From NCBI GenBank assembly GCA_024278175.1, contig JAJRTS010000002.1, positions 92,654 through 156,653 on the forward strand: 64,000 nt of DNA. The letters run 5' to 3'. The DNA comes from Gemmatimonadales bacterium. GTDB taxonomy: Bacteria > Gemmatimonadota > Glassbacteria > GWA2-58-10. The number at the start of each line of letters is the position of its first letter. Position 1 is the first letter of the stretch. Under the pieces are notes generated by a model, which did not search any database, was not told the DNA's origin, and saw only the letters and a list, made by a program, of their open reading frames with translations. The position numbers were made by a program, and so were the translations under genes. Shown here piece after piece: positions 16,556 through 26,090 of the stretch.

Positions 16556-16574
16556 ACAGGCAAAATATGCCTGT
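16556..16574. promoter_or_regulatory. Perfect hairpin upstream of the SH3-domain gene
   Basis: ACAGGCA-AAATA-TGCCTGT forms a 7-bp stem with a 5-base loop 110 bases before the start at 16685. It could be an operator or mRNA hairpin; no poly-T follows. Nothing else is recognised in 16575-16684. Confidence 0.35.
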
Positions 16575-16684
16575 CGATATGATTTGGCGTAAGAGCTAAT
16601 AATAGCAGGCGGTTAAGTCTGTATGGGCGGTGGCGGCTGAAGTGCTGTCGCCGCCGTATTGAAAGTACACCGGGGGGTGAGAGT

Positions 16685-17542
16685 ATGTCGGAATCCGGCA
16701 GCTATTTCCGCTTGACTTTATTCTTTCTCGCACTGATCTTCGCGGCGAGCGCGGTGCAGAGCGCCGATGCCCTCGCCCAGAGCGGCACGGTGGCCGTGGT
16801 CACCAGCCGCTACGCCAATATTCGCTCCGGACCCGGCATTGGTTATACCAGGCTGGGCAGGGTCTACCAGAACGAGCGCCTGCCGGTGACCGATATCCGC
16901 GCCGAATGGATCGAAGTTGCTTATCGCGGCCGCGGCGCCTGGATTTTCGGCAAGCTGGTCAGCCTGGAGACCACCGGGCCGAGCCAGGCGGAAATCGACC
17001 GGGTGGAACTGAAGGTTCGCGACCTCAACAACCGTCTTGACCAACTCACCGGAAAAATCGAACAGGCAGCCGAGGTTGTGCAGCGCAGTTATCCCGCGCC
17101 GCCACCGGAAACGACGATCACCGCGACGGCGCGTCCGCGGAAAAAGAAACTGTCCGTGGTCAGGGTTTCACCCGCCTGGATTTTTATCCCCGGCGGCCCC
17201 CGGCTGGCCGCGGGCGACAGGCTTCGCGGCTACGGGCTGCTGGGTCTTAGCGCCGCCTGCGCCGGCGGAGGTTACTATTTCCACGACCGCTACCGCGGCT
17301 ACCGGGACGACTACCGGGCGCTGGACGCCTCGGCGCAGGCCGAAGAGTTCAGCACGCTGTTCGACAAGGCCGACAACCGCCGCAAGGTGAGCGAAGCCCT
17401 GCTGTACGCGGCGGCCGGGATGTATGCGCTCAACGTGCTGGACTATTTCTTCTTCCTGCCCCGCGCGATGGCCGGAGTGAGTGTCCAGGGCGCACAGCCC
17501 GGCAGCGGCAGGATTAAACTGAGCATGAGTACCGAGTTTTGA
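16685..17542 (+). CDS. Secreted bacterial SH3-domain protein with DUF5683-like C-terminus
   Basis: 285 residues with a signal peptide (LTLFFLALIFAASAVQSADALA). A bacterial SH3 domain (~35-100: VVTSRYANIRSGPGIGYTRLG, with WIEVAYRGRGAWIFGKLV) would bind cell wall or peptides. A short coiled coil (~105-135) and a Pro/Lys-rich linker follow. The C-terminal ~100 residues (IPGGPRLAAGDRLRGYGLLG, two hydrophobic stretches, LYAAAGMYALNVLDYFFF) resemble DUF5683 of Bacteroidetes-type envelope proteins. A strong GGGGGGTGAGAGT precedes ATG 16685. The stop overlaps the next start by four bases (TTGA), so it is coupled to the PKD lipoprotein. Confidence 0.78.
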   Translation: MSESGSYFRLTLFFLALIFAASAVQSADALAQSGTVAVVTSRYANIRSGPGIGYTRLGRVYQNERLPVTDIRAEWIEVAYRGRGAWIFGKLVSLETTGPSQAEIDRVELKVRDLNNRLDQLTGKIEQAAEVVQRSYPAPPPETTITATARPRKKKLSVVRVSPAWIFIPGGPRLAAGDRLRGYGLLGLSAACAGGGYYFHDRYRGYRDDYRALDASAQAEEFSTLFDKADNRRKVSEALLYAAAGMYALNVLDYFFFLPRAMAGVSVQGAQPGSGRIKLSMSTEF

Positions 17543-19596
17543 GCGGCCGCGAATCCATAAGAGCAGTTTTCCTGCTGGCGGCGGCCGCCCTGTTCCTGAC
17601 CTGCCGTGGTACGCCGCGCGATAACCCGTTCGACCCCGAGAGCGAGGTGCTGATTGTCGAGGTGCTCTCCCCGCCGGAGGGGCGTGCTTTTACCACCGGG
17701 CGCCCGATTACATTCGAGGTGGCCGCGCGCACCGGTTACGACGGCCAGGCGGCCGGCGATACCTACCTCTGGACGAGCGACATTTCCGGTATTCTTTCCC
17801 GCCAGCGCAAATTCAGCGCTTCGCTGCCCGCGGGCGCCCACCGGATCGAGGTTATTGTCAGCGACAGCCTGGGGCGCAAGGGGGGCGGCTCGCTGCTGGT
17901 CCAGATCCGCTCGGCAACAGAATTCGGCGTGGAACTGCTGGTGCCCTCGGCGGACACGGCGTTTATCGTGGGTACGCGGCTGACGCCCCAGGCGGCGGAA
18001 TATATCCCCGAGGGCTTCAGCGTGGTCGGCAGGCTCTGGGATTTCGGCGGCAGCGGGATTACGCAGTCAACACAACAGGAACCGGGAGAGGTGGTTTTCA
18101 GCCAGAGCGGCGTGTTTGCGATCAGCTACCAGATTTTCGACTCCCAGGGGCGCACGGCCGCCGATACGGTGCGCGTGGAAGTAGTCGCTTTCTCGCAGCC
18201 GCCGGAGGCCGGAATAATCTCTCCCGGGGCGGATACGACTATCTCGCTCGGCGACAGCCTGTGGCTCCAGGCCCAGGCGGGGGAGGGAGCGGTCAAAATA
18301 GCATACACAAGCTGGCTTTATCCCGAGGGCAGCGGGCTTGAAAACAGGGCCGACACGCTCGAAACTCCGGGCTGGATCGTGTTCGTGCGCCCGGGAGATT
18401 TCCAGTTGCGCTTCCGCGTTTCCGATATCCTGGGCGTGGCGTCCGAGGACACGCTGCGTGTGACTGTCCACGACACGCTGCCACCGCCCGTGGGCCGGAT
18501 AGTCCGTCCGGCCGCCGACACCACGGTTGTCGAGGGGGACAGCATCTTTTTCTCGGGAGAAGTCACCCCGGCTACTTTGAGCAATCTGAGCCATCTCTGG
18601 ACCTGGGGCGAGGGTAGCGCCCTGCCCGCCAGCTCGTTGCGCGAGCCGGGCTGGAAGGTGTTTGACGTGCCGGGAACTAATACGGTGGTTTATCTGGCCC
18701 GCGATCTTTCCGGGCGGGGAACGCCGGACAGCCTTAACGTAAACGTAACGGCCAACCAGCCGCCCACGGCCGCTATTGTCAGTCCGGCCGGGGATATGGC
18801 AATCGGGCTCAACGGAGAACTCAGCTTCGAGGGCGACGACTCCGACCCGGAGGGCCGGGAGTTGACAAGGGTCTGGGTCTGGGACCCGGCCAGCGCTATC
18901 GCGGCCTCCGCGGCCGACAGCGCCAGGGTGGCCGGAACGCGCACTTTTACGGTCACGGGCACCTTTCCGGTCATCTACCGGGTAACCGACGATAAGGGGC
19001 TGGTGACCGAGGATACGATAACTGTAGCGGTCTCGAACAACGAGCCGCCGCTGGCGACGATTGCCGCCCCCTCGACAGACACCACGGTCTACGCCTGGGT
19101 GCCGGTAACGTTTTCCGGGACGGATTCGGACGCCGACGGGACAATCGCATCGCGAAAGTGGGATTTCGGCCAGAGCGGACTCAGTGTGGAGGGCGATACG
19201 AGCAGCGCTCCGGCGGATGTATATTATTCGACGGCCGGGGATTACAACGTGATCTATTCGGTATTCGACGACAAAAGCACCAGGGCTGCGGACACGATTG
19301 CGGTATCCGTGCTGGCCAACAACCGGCCCCAGGCGATGATTCTCTCGCCGGTGGGCGACGTTTCCATCGCGGCCGGGGACAGTATCAGCCTGCTGGGCAC
19401 GGCTTCCGATTTGGGCGGCAGTGTTGTGCTGAGCGTATGGACCTACGGGGCGGGCAGCGGATTGCCGCCGGACTCGGTGGCAATCCCGGACTACCGTACT
19501 TTCCCCAACACGGGGTCTTTCACGGTGATTTTCAGGGTCACGGACAACGTGGGCGCTGTGGCCGCCGACACGCTCTCCGTAACCGTTACGCCCTGA
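17539..19596 (+). CDS. PKD/Ig-like repeat lipoprotein
   Basis: 685 residues from TTG 17539, coupled to the preceding gene. The N-terminus has a lipobox (AAALFLTCRG). The remainder is about seven tandem PKD/Ig-like beta-sandwich repeats of 80-95 residues. Each opens with a Pro-rich linker and SPxxDTT-type strand (e.g. PEAGIISPGADTTISLGDS, PVGRIVRPAADTTVVEGDS) and closes with DxxGxxxxDTLxVTV. It is probably an extended surface or periplasmic adhesion/spacer protein. No catalytic domain seen. Confidence 0.85.
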   Translation: MSGRESIRAVFLLAAAALFLTCRGTPRDNPFDPESEVLIVEVLSPPEGRAFTTGRPITFEVAARTGYDGQAAGDTYLWTSDISGILSRQRKFSASLPAGAHRIEVIVSDSLGRKGGGSLLVQIRSATEFGVELLVPSADTAFIVGTRLTPQAAEYIPEGFSVVGRLWDFGGSGITQSTQQEPGEVVFSQSGVFAISYQIFDSQGRTAADTVRVEVVAFSQPPEAGIISPGADTTISLGDSLWLQAQAGEGAVKIAYTSWLYPEGSGLENRADTLETPGWIVFVRPGDFQLRFRVSDILGVASEDTLRVTVHDTLPPPVGRIVRPAADTTVVEGDSIFFSGEVTPATLSNLSHLWTWGEGSALPASSLREPGWKVFDVPGTNTVVYLARDLSGRGTPDSLNVNVTANQPPTAAIVSPAGDMAIGLNGELSFEGDDSDPEGRELTRVWVWDPASAIAASAADSARVAGTRTFTVTGTFPVIYRVTDDKGLVTEDTITVAVSNNEPPLATIAAPSTDTTVYAWVPVTFSGTDSDADGTIASRKWDFGQSGLSVEGDTSSAPADVYYSTAGDYNVIYSVFDDKSTRAADTIAVSVLANNRPQAMILSPVGDVSIAAGDSISLLGTASDLGGSVVLSVWTYGAGSGLPPDSVAIPDYRTFPNTGSFTVIFRVTDNVGAVAADTLSVTVTP

Positions 19597-19610
19597 GCGG
19601 CGGAGTGCGC

Positions 19611-20369
19611 TCAGCCGTCCCGGCTTTCATCACCCTGCCCGGTTTTCGGCAGGCTCTCCGGTTTGATCGTCGCCGGCCGGGCCGTGGGCATCCGGCCCAG
19701 GTCGTAGTTGTCCGGATGGATCATCCCCAGGCTCAATACCAGCTTCAAACCCTCTTCCACGGATATTTTCAGTTGAAGCAACTCCTGCTCCGGCACCAGG
19801 ATGATATAACCGGAGGTGGGGTTGGGCACGGTGGGAACGAAAACGTGGATGAAGTTTCCGTCGCTGTTTTCCCCCTTAATCCGGAACGGCACTTTGCGGC
19901 GGCTGGTAACAAAGCCCACCGCGAACAATCCCTTGCGCGGATATTCGATCAGGGCCACCTGCTTGAAACTGCTGGCGTCCATTTCCAGGAACCCGTCGCT
20001 GACCTGCTTGATCGCGCCAAAAATAGCGCCCACCAGCGGGATATGGGTGATTGCCATATCTTTCAGCGCGTTGAGCCTGCCGCCGATATAGGTCCGGCTG
20101 ATTATTCCGGTCAGCCAGATCAGCAGCAGCAGGCTGATGAACCCGGCGCCGTGGATATATTCGCCGGAAAACCTGGCGAAATACTTTCCCAGGATCCCAT
20201 CCAGCACCCGGAACAGCCAACTGACCAGGAAAACGGTGGTGATAACGGGCAGCAGCACCAGGATGCCGGTGGTAAGCTGTTTGCGCAATGTACGGAATAT
20301 GCTGTCGTCGGCCAACTCGCTGCTCCGGATATTGTGAAAATGCGTGGCGCGGGGTTGCCGTGTGCTCAC
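19611..20369 (-). CDS. DUF502 family membrane protein
   Basis: 252 residues with two membrane helices (TTGILVLLPVITTVFLVSWL and GAGFISLLLLIWLTGIIS) followed by a soluble beta-rich domain containing IPLVGAIFGAIKQVSD, VALIEYPRKGLFAVGFVT and VFVPTVPNPTSGYIILVPE. These are the standard DUF502 signatures; the biochemical role is unknown. Starts at GTG 20369. Convergent with the PKD lipoprotein, 14 bases apart, without an obvious terminator. Confidence 0.9.
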   Translation of the reverse strand: MSTRQPRATHFHNIRSSELADDSIFRTLRKQLTTGILVLLPVITTVFLVSWLFRVLDGILGKYFARFSGEYIHGAGFISLLLLIWLTGIISRTYIGGRLNALKDMAITHIPLVGAIFGAIKQVSDGFLEMDASSFKQVALIEYPRKGLFAVGFVTSRRKVPFRIKGENSDGNFIHVFVPTVPNPTSGYIILVPEQELLQLKISVEEGLKLVLSLGMIHPDNYDLGRMPTARPATIKPESLPKTGQGDESRDG

Positions 20370-20452
20370 AAATAATAATAACCGTCAGAGGTACTCGGGG
20401 TAAAGGGCAATAAGCGAGCCTGTCAGCAGCACCTGCAAGATTTCTTGTTTAA

Positions 20453-20481
20453 TTGACAAAGCGGCGGGGCCGGATTAATTT
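20453..20481 (+). promoter_or_regulatory. Sigma-70-type promoter for the 20542 gene
   Basis: TTGACA (20453-20458) and TAATTT (20476-20481) with a 17-base spacer, about 60 bases before ATG 20542. Confidence 0.45.
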
Positions 20482-20541
20482 TCTTCGATATGTCATTAAT
20501 ATATATGGGGGTGATTGGAACCCTGCCGCCGGAGAGCGAAG

Positions 20542-21087
20542 ATGGATAAGGGCTACAGTGTTGTCGTGGGAATGACCCTGGCTTACGCGGTCAGTTTTTT
20601 CGGCATGTTGCTGGCTTATATCGTCTATCAGCGCAACAACAACCACAACGAACTCTGGCGTCGGCGGCCGGTGGGCGTATCGTTTTTCAGTGCGGTCTAC
20701 GGTTATATCCTGCCCGCGGTGCTGGTGCTCAACGCGCTGCTGACCCTGGTGATCAAGATTTTCCGCGGCTGGGATTTCAACGCGTTCGTCTGGACGAACG
20801 CCGCGTTGGGCTGGCCTTTGCTTATTGCCGCGTTGCTCTACCTGCTGGTGGGCCGGTTCTCCTGGAAGCTGGACCGCTGGGGCTACAGGGTCTGCCTGCT
20901 GCTGGCGCTGTCCGGTGCTCTGGCTCTGCTGGCGGGAATCGCTTCGCTGATCAGCAGCGGATATTTTGACCTGCATAAAATCGGCTCCTACGTTACCGGG
21001 TTGATCTGGCACGTTCTCTGGGCGGTGTATTTTTTCCGCGGCAGCACGCGCATGGCGTTTTTTCAGAACGGCGCGGCTGCTTCCTGA
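20542..21087 (+). CDS. Unknown integral membrane protein, about five helices
   Basis: 181 residues from ATG 20542 behind GGAGAGCGAAG. Hydrophobic segments include VVGMTLAYAVSFFGMLLAYI, VYGYILPAVLVLNALLTLVI, AALGWPLLIAALLYLLVG, VCLLLALSGALALLAGIASL and YVTGLIWHVLWAVYFF, separated by basic loops. I do not recognise the family. It stands between DUF502 (divergent) and the DapA-like pair. Confidence 0.65.
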   Translation: MDKGYSVVVGMTLAYAVSFFGMLLAYIVYQRNNNHNELWRRRPVGVSFFSAVYGYILPAVLVLNALLTLVIKIFRGWDFNAFVWTNAALGWPLLIAALLYLLVGRFSWKLDRWGYRVCLLLALSGALALLAGIASLISSGYFDLHKIGSYVTGLIWHVLWAVYFFRGSTRMAFFQNGAAAS

Positions 21088-21201
21088 AGGTTCACCCAAC
21101 CCCTTTCCTCCGATTCGATCCCGATGATTCCACATCGTCCCTGTCGGGCGGCCATGACCACCTCATCCGCAGGGCGCGGGGATTTGCGCTGCGAGGTGCG
21201 C

Positions 21202-21230
21202 TTGACATCCGCTGGGGGGATGCATATGTT
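21202..21230 (+). promoter_or_regulatory. Sigma-70-type promoter upstream of the DapA-like gene
   Basis: TTGACA (21202-21207) and TATGTT (21225-21230) with exactly 17 bases between. It lies 275 bases before the start at 21505, in an otherwise featureless 417-base gap (21088-21504), implying a long leader. Nothing else was found in this gap. Confidence 0.5.
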
Positions 21231-21504
21231 TAAGTCCATAAAGATTAAGACTTTCGGTAATTGGTCCGCGGCCGCAGTGGAACGAAAACGGAATTCGAGC
21301 GTATTGATGAGTACCGTTGGCGGACTCCCCGTAGCGGCAGGATGAAAGCGGCCGGGCCTGTTGTAGCCCTCGGCGGGGATGCTCTCTGGAGTCAGGTGGG
21401 ACAACACCGGCGGCCGGGGGTTGAAGTCGGATGATAACGGGCGGGGCTTGACCGGCCGTGGCGCCGTTCGAATGGCAAGACGTGAAACGGGAAGGGAAGC
21501 GCCG

Positions 21505-22638
21505 ATGTCCAGAGCGGTACTCGGCTCTCAGGTGCTGGAGAAAATGAGGGCTGCCGATGTGATGGTGCCCTCGGTGCTGGCGGTGAATGGCCGGGGCAGG
21601 TTGCTGGAGGACCAGCAGAAGCTGTTAACCCGTTACTACCTGGAGGCCGGTGCGGCTACGGTTATCCCCGGTGCTCATACGGGGCAGTTCGCTCGCGGTG
21701 ATATTGAGCTCTACGTGCGCTGGCTGGAGTTGAACGCGGAGGTTATCGACACGTGGGGCAGCGCTGAGCGCACGTTCAAGATGGCCGCGGTGGGCGGAGC
21801 GAAAGCGTTCGAGATGCTACGCGCTGCCGCCGCTGCCGGTTACGATATCGTGCTCGTGGCCCCGACCGCTTTTGTCAACGCGCGGGGCGGGAAGCTCAGT
21901 GAGAGCGACTCTCTGAAGATGCTGGCCGAGATGGCCGAAGTGGCTCCGCTTTACGGATTTTACCTTCAGGAGGCGGTGGGCGGACAGGAGCTGGGCGGCG
22001 AATTCTGGAGCGGGTTGTTCGAGATCGCCTACGGGGCCAAGGCCGCTGCTTTCAACAGGGCCAGGACCGATGTGATGATGCGCGCTGCTGTTACCTCGCC
22101 GCGCCTGGACGAGTTGGTGATGGTTACCGGCAATGACGACTACATTGTGGGCGACCTGCTGAAAACGTGGTACGACCCGGCGGATAAATCGCGTAGCCTC
22201 AGGTTCTCGGCAGGTTTGCTGGGCCATTTCGCCAGCGACACCCATGCGGCGGTAAAGATGGTGCGCAAGGTCAAGCAATACCGCGACGCCGGCGCGAGGG
22301 CTGGCCGGAGCCGGCCCTCGGATGAAATCCTCAAGCTTGCCGGTGCCGTTACCGCGATGAACCATGCGCTGTTCGACACGGCCGAGTTGCCCGGGTCCCC
22401 GCCGTTCGAGTGTTGTGTGATCGGCGTGGAACATCGGTTGCGTCATCTGGGCGTGATCTACGAGCGGACCGATATCCGCTGGTTCGGTCCCGATGGCGCT
22501 CTGCGGCTGGAAACCGGACGGCCGGGTCTGGAGGAGGAGATCGCTCTCGCGTACTGCTCCCGGCCGGAGTTGAGCGACGATTCGTTTGTCAATCCGGCAA
22601 GAATACAGCGGTGGAAGCAGGAAATGGGAATAGTATGA
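21505..22638 (+). CDS. Dihydrodipicolinate synthase-like aldolase family protein
   Basis: 377 residues from ATG 21505 (AGGGAAGCGCCG upstream; an ATG at 21472 is possible). The (beta/alpha)8 pattern of the DapA/N-acetylneuraminate lyase superfamily is seen: PSVLAVNGRGRLLEDQQKLL, TVIPGAHTGQFA, then VLVAPTAFVN and the strand GFYLQEAVGG. Lys179 in AYGAKAAAFNR sits where the Schiff-base lysine would be. It is longer and more divergent than true DapA, so an aldol-type reaction on another sugar-acid-like substrate is likely. It forms a pair with the next gene, 16 bases downstream. Confidence 0.8.
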   Translation: MSRAVLGSQVLEKMRAADVMVPSVLAVNGRGRLLEDQQKLLTRYYLEAGAATVIPGAHTGQFARGDIELYVRWLELNAEVIDTWGSAERTFKMAAVGGAKAFEMLRAAAAAGYDIVLVAPTAFVNARGGKLSESDSLKMLAEMAEVAPLYGFYLQEAVGGQELGGEFWSGLFEIAYGAKAAAFNRARTDVMMRAAVTSPRLDELVMVTGNDDYIVGDLLKTWYDPADKSRSLRFSAGLLGHFASDTHAAVKMVRKVKQYRDAGARAGRSRPSDEILKLAGAVTAMNHALFDTAELPGSPPFECCVIGVEHRLRHLGVIYERTDIRWFGPDGALRLETGRPGLEEEIALAYCSRPELSDDSFVNPARIQRWKQEMGIV

Positions 22639-22654
22639 ACGGAGTTAGCGCTAG

Positions 22655-23743
22655 ATGACGTGGAAAAATCTCGCCGGTATCGACAGTGTGGACCCGGGCG
22701 ATCTTAACGAATACATGTCCCGTCCCGACGAGCGGGTACTGGAGCTGGTCCGGCGGCGCACAGATCGGGAGATAGTGATCTATGGCGCAACCGGCAAGTG
22801 GACGCTGGACATAACGGAAATGCTGTTGCGCGCCATGCGGGAAACGGGTGTCACCAGGTGCAGAGTGCACCTGGTTGCCCGTTTCAGCAACGAAGAGTAC
22901 ACCCGCGCGCGGCTGGCCCCCTATCAGGGGTTGTACCGGATGCACAAGGTGGATTTCCTCAATCTGACGATGAGCGACCTGGTGGCGCTCGATGCGGAGT
23001 CGAGCTGGATGTTCTACGGACTGGGTTACAAGTTCCGCACCAACGAGACCGTGGAAGAATACCGCCGCTTATGCGACCTGTACGGCAAGGTGATTCCATC
23101 GCTGATTTTTACCTACCACAGGAAGAACTCTGAGATTGTGATGATCGGCTCGGGCAACGCCCTCCCGCCGACTCCCGTGGACCGGCAGGCCTCCGACGAG
23201 GCCCCGCTGGTTCCGCTACCCCAGCAGGTTTACGGCGAATCGATCAAGAACAAGGAAGAGATCCTCAAGCTGATATTGGAAGACGGCGGGGGGGAAAGTT
23301 CCCGGGCGGTGATCCTGCGGGCGATGTATATGACCAATCTGACTTACGGCGGTCTGGAAAAGCCGATGATCGCGGTGCTCAAGGGCGAACCTGTCGACCT
23401 GGAGCAGGCCGGCGTGTTCAACATCATCAGCCATCGCGACGCCAGTATCCTGGCCATACTTTCCGTGGACTCCGCTTCGAACCCGGTGACTACTCTCAAC
23501 CTCTCCGGCCACACCGTGGCCGCGCGTACCGCGGCCGAGGTGGCGGCCGAGATGTTCGGTGAGCCTGTTAGCTACACCGGAACGATGCGCAGCCTGCATC
23601 TGCTGGCCGATGATACCAGGATCAGAAGCATTTACGGCGGTTGCCTGGATTCGCTGGAGGAATTGCTCGCCGCCCAGGCTTACTGGATCAAGCACAGGGG
23701 TGGCTCGCTGAAACTCGATCACAAGGTAGGAATAGCTACCTGA
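22655..23743 (+). CDS. NAD(P)-dependent epimerase/dehydrogenase-like protein
   Basis: 362 residues. The N-terminal Rossmann motif is IVIYGATGKWTLDITEMLLRA, followed by a strand VHLVARFSNEEYTRARL typical of extended short-chain dehydrogenase/epimerase proteins. The usual YxxxK is not evident, and the C-terminus (ASNPVTTLNLSGHTVAARTAAEVAAEMF) contacts the substrate in this superfamily. Pairing with a DapA-like aldolase suggests a two-step sugar-acid or amino-sugar pathway; substrate unknown. Confidence 0.75.
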   Translation: MTWKNLAGIDSVDPGDLNEYMSRPDERVLELVRRRTDREIVIYGATGKWTLDITEMLLRAMRETGVTRCRVHLVARFSNEEYTRARLAPYQGLYRMHKVDFLNLTMSDLVALDAESSWMFYGLGYKFRTNETVEEYRRLCDLYGKVIPSLIFTYHRKNSEIVMIGSGNALPPTPVDRQASDEAPLVPLPQQVYGESIKNKEEILKLILEDGGGESSRAVILRAMYMTNLTYGGLEKPMIAVLKGEPVDLEQAGVFNIISHRDASILAILSVDSASNPVTTLNLSGHTVAARTAAEVAAEMFGEPVSYTGTMRSLHLLADDTRIRSIYGGCLDSLEELLAAQAYWIKHRGGSLKLDHKVGIAT

Positions 23744-23852
23744 GTGTTTTTTTGCGGCGAACGCTCGTCCGGTGTCCATGGAACAGGGGCCCGGCAGCAA
23801 CTGTATGAAGAGTTGTTTACTCAATACCGGATAATCCTTGCGGGGGAAAAGC

Positions 23853-26090
23853 ATGATCGAGACGGAAAAAAAACCGGAACAACTCCTCAAGGAAATTCAT
23901 CGTCTGCGCGAACAGCTTGCAAGAGCGAATGAAGCAGAGGGGAAACTGAGGGAACTCGAGCGTCTCTATGTCAAGACTTGCCGGGATGTAGACAGCCTGA
24001 CGCGCGAGGGATACATGATCCGTTGGATAGTTAATATGCCGCAATTGTACCTGAACGACGATTTGCGGATTGTCGGGCACTCGGCGGATTTTGTCAGGCT
24101 GACGAACAAAGTGGCTGAATATGCCCGGCAGAGGGCCGGGCTGAACGTTTTGATGAGAGATGCGGATGTTAAGAAGGTAAGGGCTTATATGGCATGGATC
24201 AATGAACTGGAAGAGCTGCCGTATAAGGACGGTGAACCCTGGGAGTTGCGATACAGCGGTCCAAACGAGGATGACAGAATTGGCGGCCAATGGATTATGC
24301 ACACCGGAGATGATAAGTGGGAGATCATCAATCGGGATGGTAAATATTTTATTCGGCATAACGCCCATCCGCAGGATAATCAAGACTGCTGTCTGCTGTC
24401 TGTCGAGCAGTACGGTGGTTCCACCGAGGATGTGCGGCTGGTATTCAAGACACGCACCGCCCCAAAAGAGGAAAATATCAGGGACAATACCTGTTTCATC
24501 TCGGTTTCCTCGGGCCGGGAAGATGTATTGCCGGACATAAACGGTTACACGGTTGCACTCGGTTCCAATTATAATGCACTTGGAAGGCTTCAGAAACAGG
24601 GAGCCGATGTGGTCAGCAGGCAGGAAAAACTGGAGCCGGATACCGATTACCTGGTCGAAGTGGAGCGGATCGGCGGCAGGATTACGCGCAGGGTGGTTAA
24701 TCTGAAATCGGGCGAGGAAATGCCGCTGCTTTATTTTACCGATTTCAACGCAATTTACGAGAGTGAGAATTATATCGGGTTCTACACTTATAGCGGTGAA
24801 GCCGAATTTTACGATATTGAGATATATACCCGTCCCTCACGCTTTAAAATCGAGCAGTTCATTCTGCCCTTTCAGATCGAAATTACGCCCTGTGCAAATG
24901 AACTGGAAGACCGTGTTTTCGAACTGAAGTATGTTCGCAACGAGATCATGGGGGCATCAAGGCACACGTTGATTTTCAACGACATCACCACCCGCCAGCA
25001 TAACGAAATCCGTCTGCGCGAGAGCGAGGAGAAATACAGAAAACTGTTCGAGGAAGACCGCGTAGCGCGCTCGACCACCACTTCCGACGGCAGATTTATC
25101 GACGCCAACCAGGAGATGCTTAATCTGGCCGGATATACACGGGAGGAATTTTCCCGGCTTAAGGCCTTAGACCTTTATGTCGACCCATCCGTGCGCCGCA
25201 AGTATCTCGATCAGCTCGAACGCGATACGTTCGTCCGGGATTATGAAATCGCTTTCAAAAAGAAAGACGGGACACCGATGGACTGCATGATCACTTCCAG
25301 CATCCATCCGGCCACCGACGGCAGCGAGTATTTTATTCTGGGCAGCATCCACGACATCACAGAGCGTAAGCGGATGGAAGCCAAGCTGAAAGAGTCACAG
25401 AAGATGGAGGTTATCGGGCGAATCGCCTCGGGTGTGGCCCACGAAGTGCGCAATCCGCTCAATGCGATCCTGGCGATCAGCGAGGCGCTGAGCGAGGAAA
25501 TCGGCGACGAGGAGGCGTACAAACCTTATCTCTATCATATCTGCAGCCAGGTGGACCGTCTGTCGACATTGATGAAAGACCTGCTGGAGTTGGGCAAGCC
25601 GCTTCAAACGGATGAATTCGTGCCCGCGGACATGTTCGATATCTGCAGCAGCGTTCTGGAGTTGTGGCACCAGAGTTCCGCGTTCAAGAATACGGAGGTG
25701 GTTTTAGATAATGCAACCGGGGGCGAAAGATTGCTGGTGCTGTGTAACAGTACGAAGTTGAAACAGGTGTTTCTCAATCTGCTGGAAAACGCGGCGCAAC
25801 ACAGCCCCGAAGGCGAAAGCGTGGAACTCAAGCTCATTGATCCGGGCAAGGGCAAGGTGTTGATCCGGGTTACGGACCGTGGCGCCGGGATCTCCGGAGA
25901 GGTGATGCCAGAAGTGTTTAAACCGTTTTTCACTACCAGGGCCAGGGGGGCCGGACTGGGCCTGAGCATTGTCAAGAATATCGTGGAAACCCACGGTGGC
26001 ACGATTGAGTTGATCAATAACGACCCCCCGCCCGGATTAAGGGTGGATGTCGTACTGCCGGTGTTCGAGGACACAGATAATGAAGAATAA
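23853..26090 (+). CDS. Cytosolic hybrid-sensor histidine kinase with beta-sandwich nested in PAS
   Basis: 745 residues from ATG 23853 (GGGGGAAAAGC upstream), no signal peptide or membrane helix. Layout: coiled coil 1-50; first half of a PAS domain ~55-120; beta-rich insert ~128-330 resembling the lectin/glucanase-like (LamG, DUF1080) sandwich (GGQWIMHTGDDKWEII, ENYIGFYTYSGEAEFYDIEI); rest of that PAS to ~385; second PAS ~388-505 (EEKYRKLFEEDRVA, DITERKRME); HisKA with His530 in GVAHEVRNPLNAI; HATPase with LLENAAQHSPEG, VTDRGAGI and GLGLSIVKNI. All kinase boxes are intact. It overlaps the start of the sigma-54 activator, its likely partner. The insert probably senses a sugar or other soluble ligand. 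Confidence 0.9.
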   Translation: MIETEKKPEQLLKEIHRLREQLARANEAEGKLRELERLYVKTCRDVDSLTREGYMIRWIVNMPQLYLNDDLRIVGHSADFVRLTNKVAEYARQRAGLNVLMRDADVKKVRAYMAWINELEELPYKDGEPWELRYSGPNEDDRIGGQWIMHTGDDKWEIINRDGKYFIRHNAHPQDNQDCCLLSVEQYGGSTEDVRLVFKTRTAPKEENIRDNTCFISVSSGREDVLPDINGYTVALGSNYNALGRLQKQGADVVSRQEKLEPDTDYLVEVERIGGRITRRVVNLKSGEEMPLLYFTDFNAIYESENYIGFYTYSGEAEFYDIEIYTRPSRFKIEQFILPFQIEITPCANELEDRVFELKYVRNEIMGASRHTLIFNDITTRQHNEIRLRESEEKYRKLFEEDRVARSTTTSDGRFIDANQEMLNLAGYTREEFSRLKALDLYVDPSVRRKYLDQLERDTFVRDYEIAFKKKDGTPMDCMITSSIHPATDGSEYFILGSIHDITERKRMEAKLKESQKMEVIGRIASGVAHEVRNPLNAILAISEALSEEIGDEEAYKPYLYHICSQVDRLSTLMKDLLELGKPLQTDEFVPADMFDICSSVLELWHQSSAFKNTEVVLDNATGGERLLVLCNSTKLKQVFLNLLENAAQHSPEGESVELKLIDPGKGKVLIRVTDRGAGISGEVMPEVFKPFFTTRARGAGLGLSIVKNIVETHGGTIELINNDPPPGLRVDVVLPVFEDTDNEE

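Noticed and set aside
16290..16556. Minus-strand 88-codon frame and similar frames at 201-392 and 27392-27625
   Set aside because: They lie inside the dispersed repeat; their resemblance to each other reflects the repeat, and none has a ribosome-binding site or conserved full-length frame.
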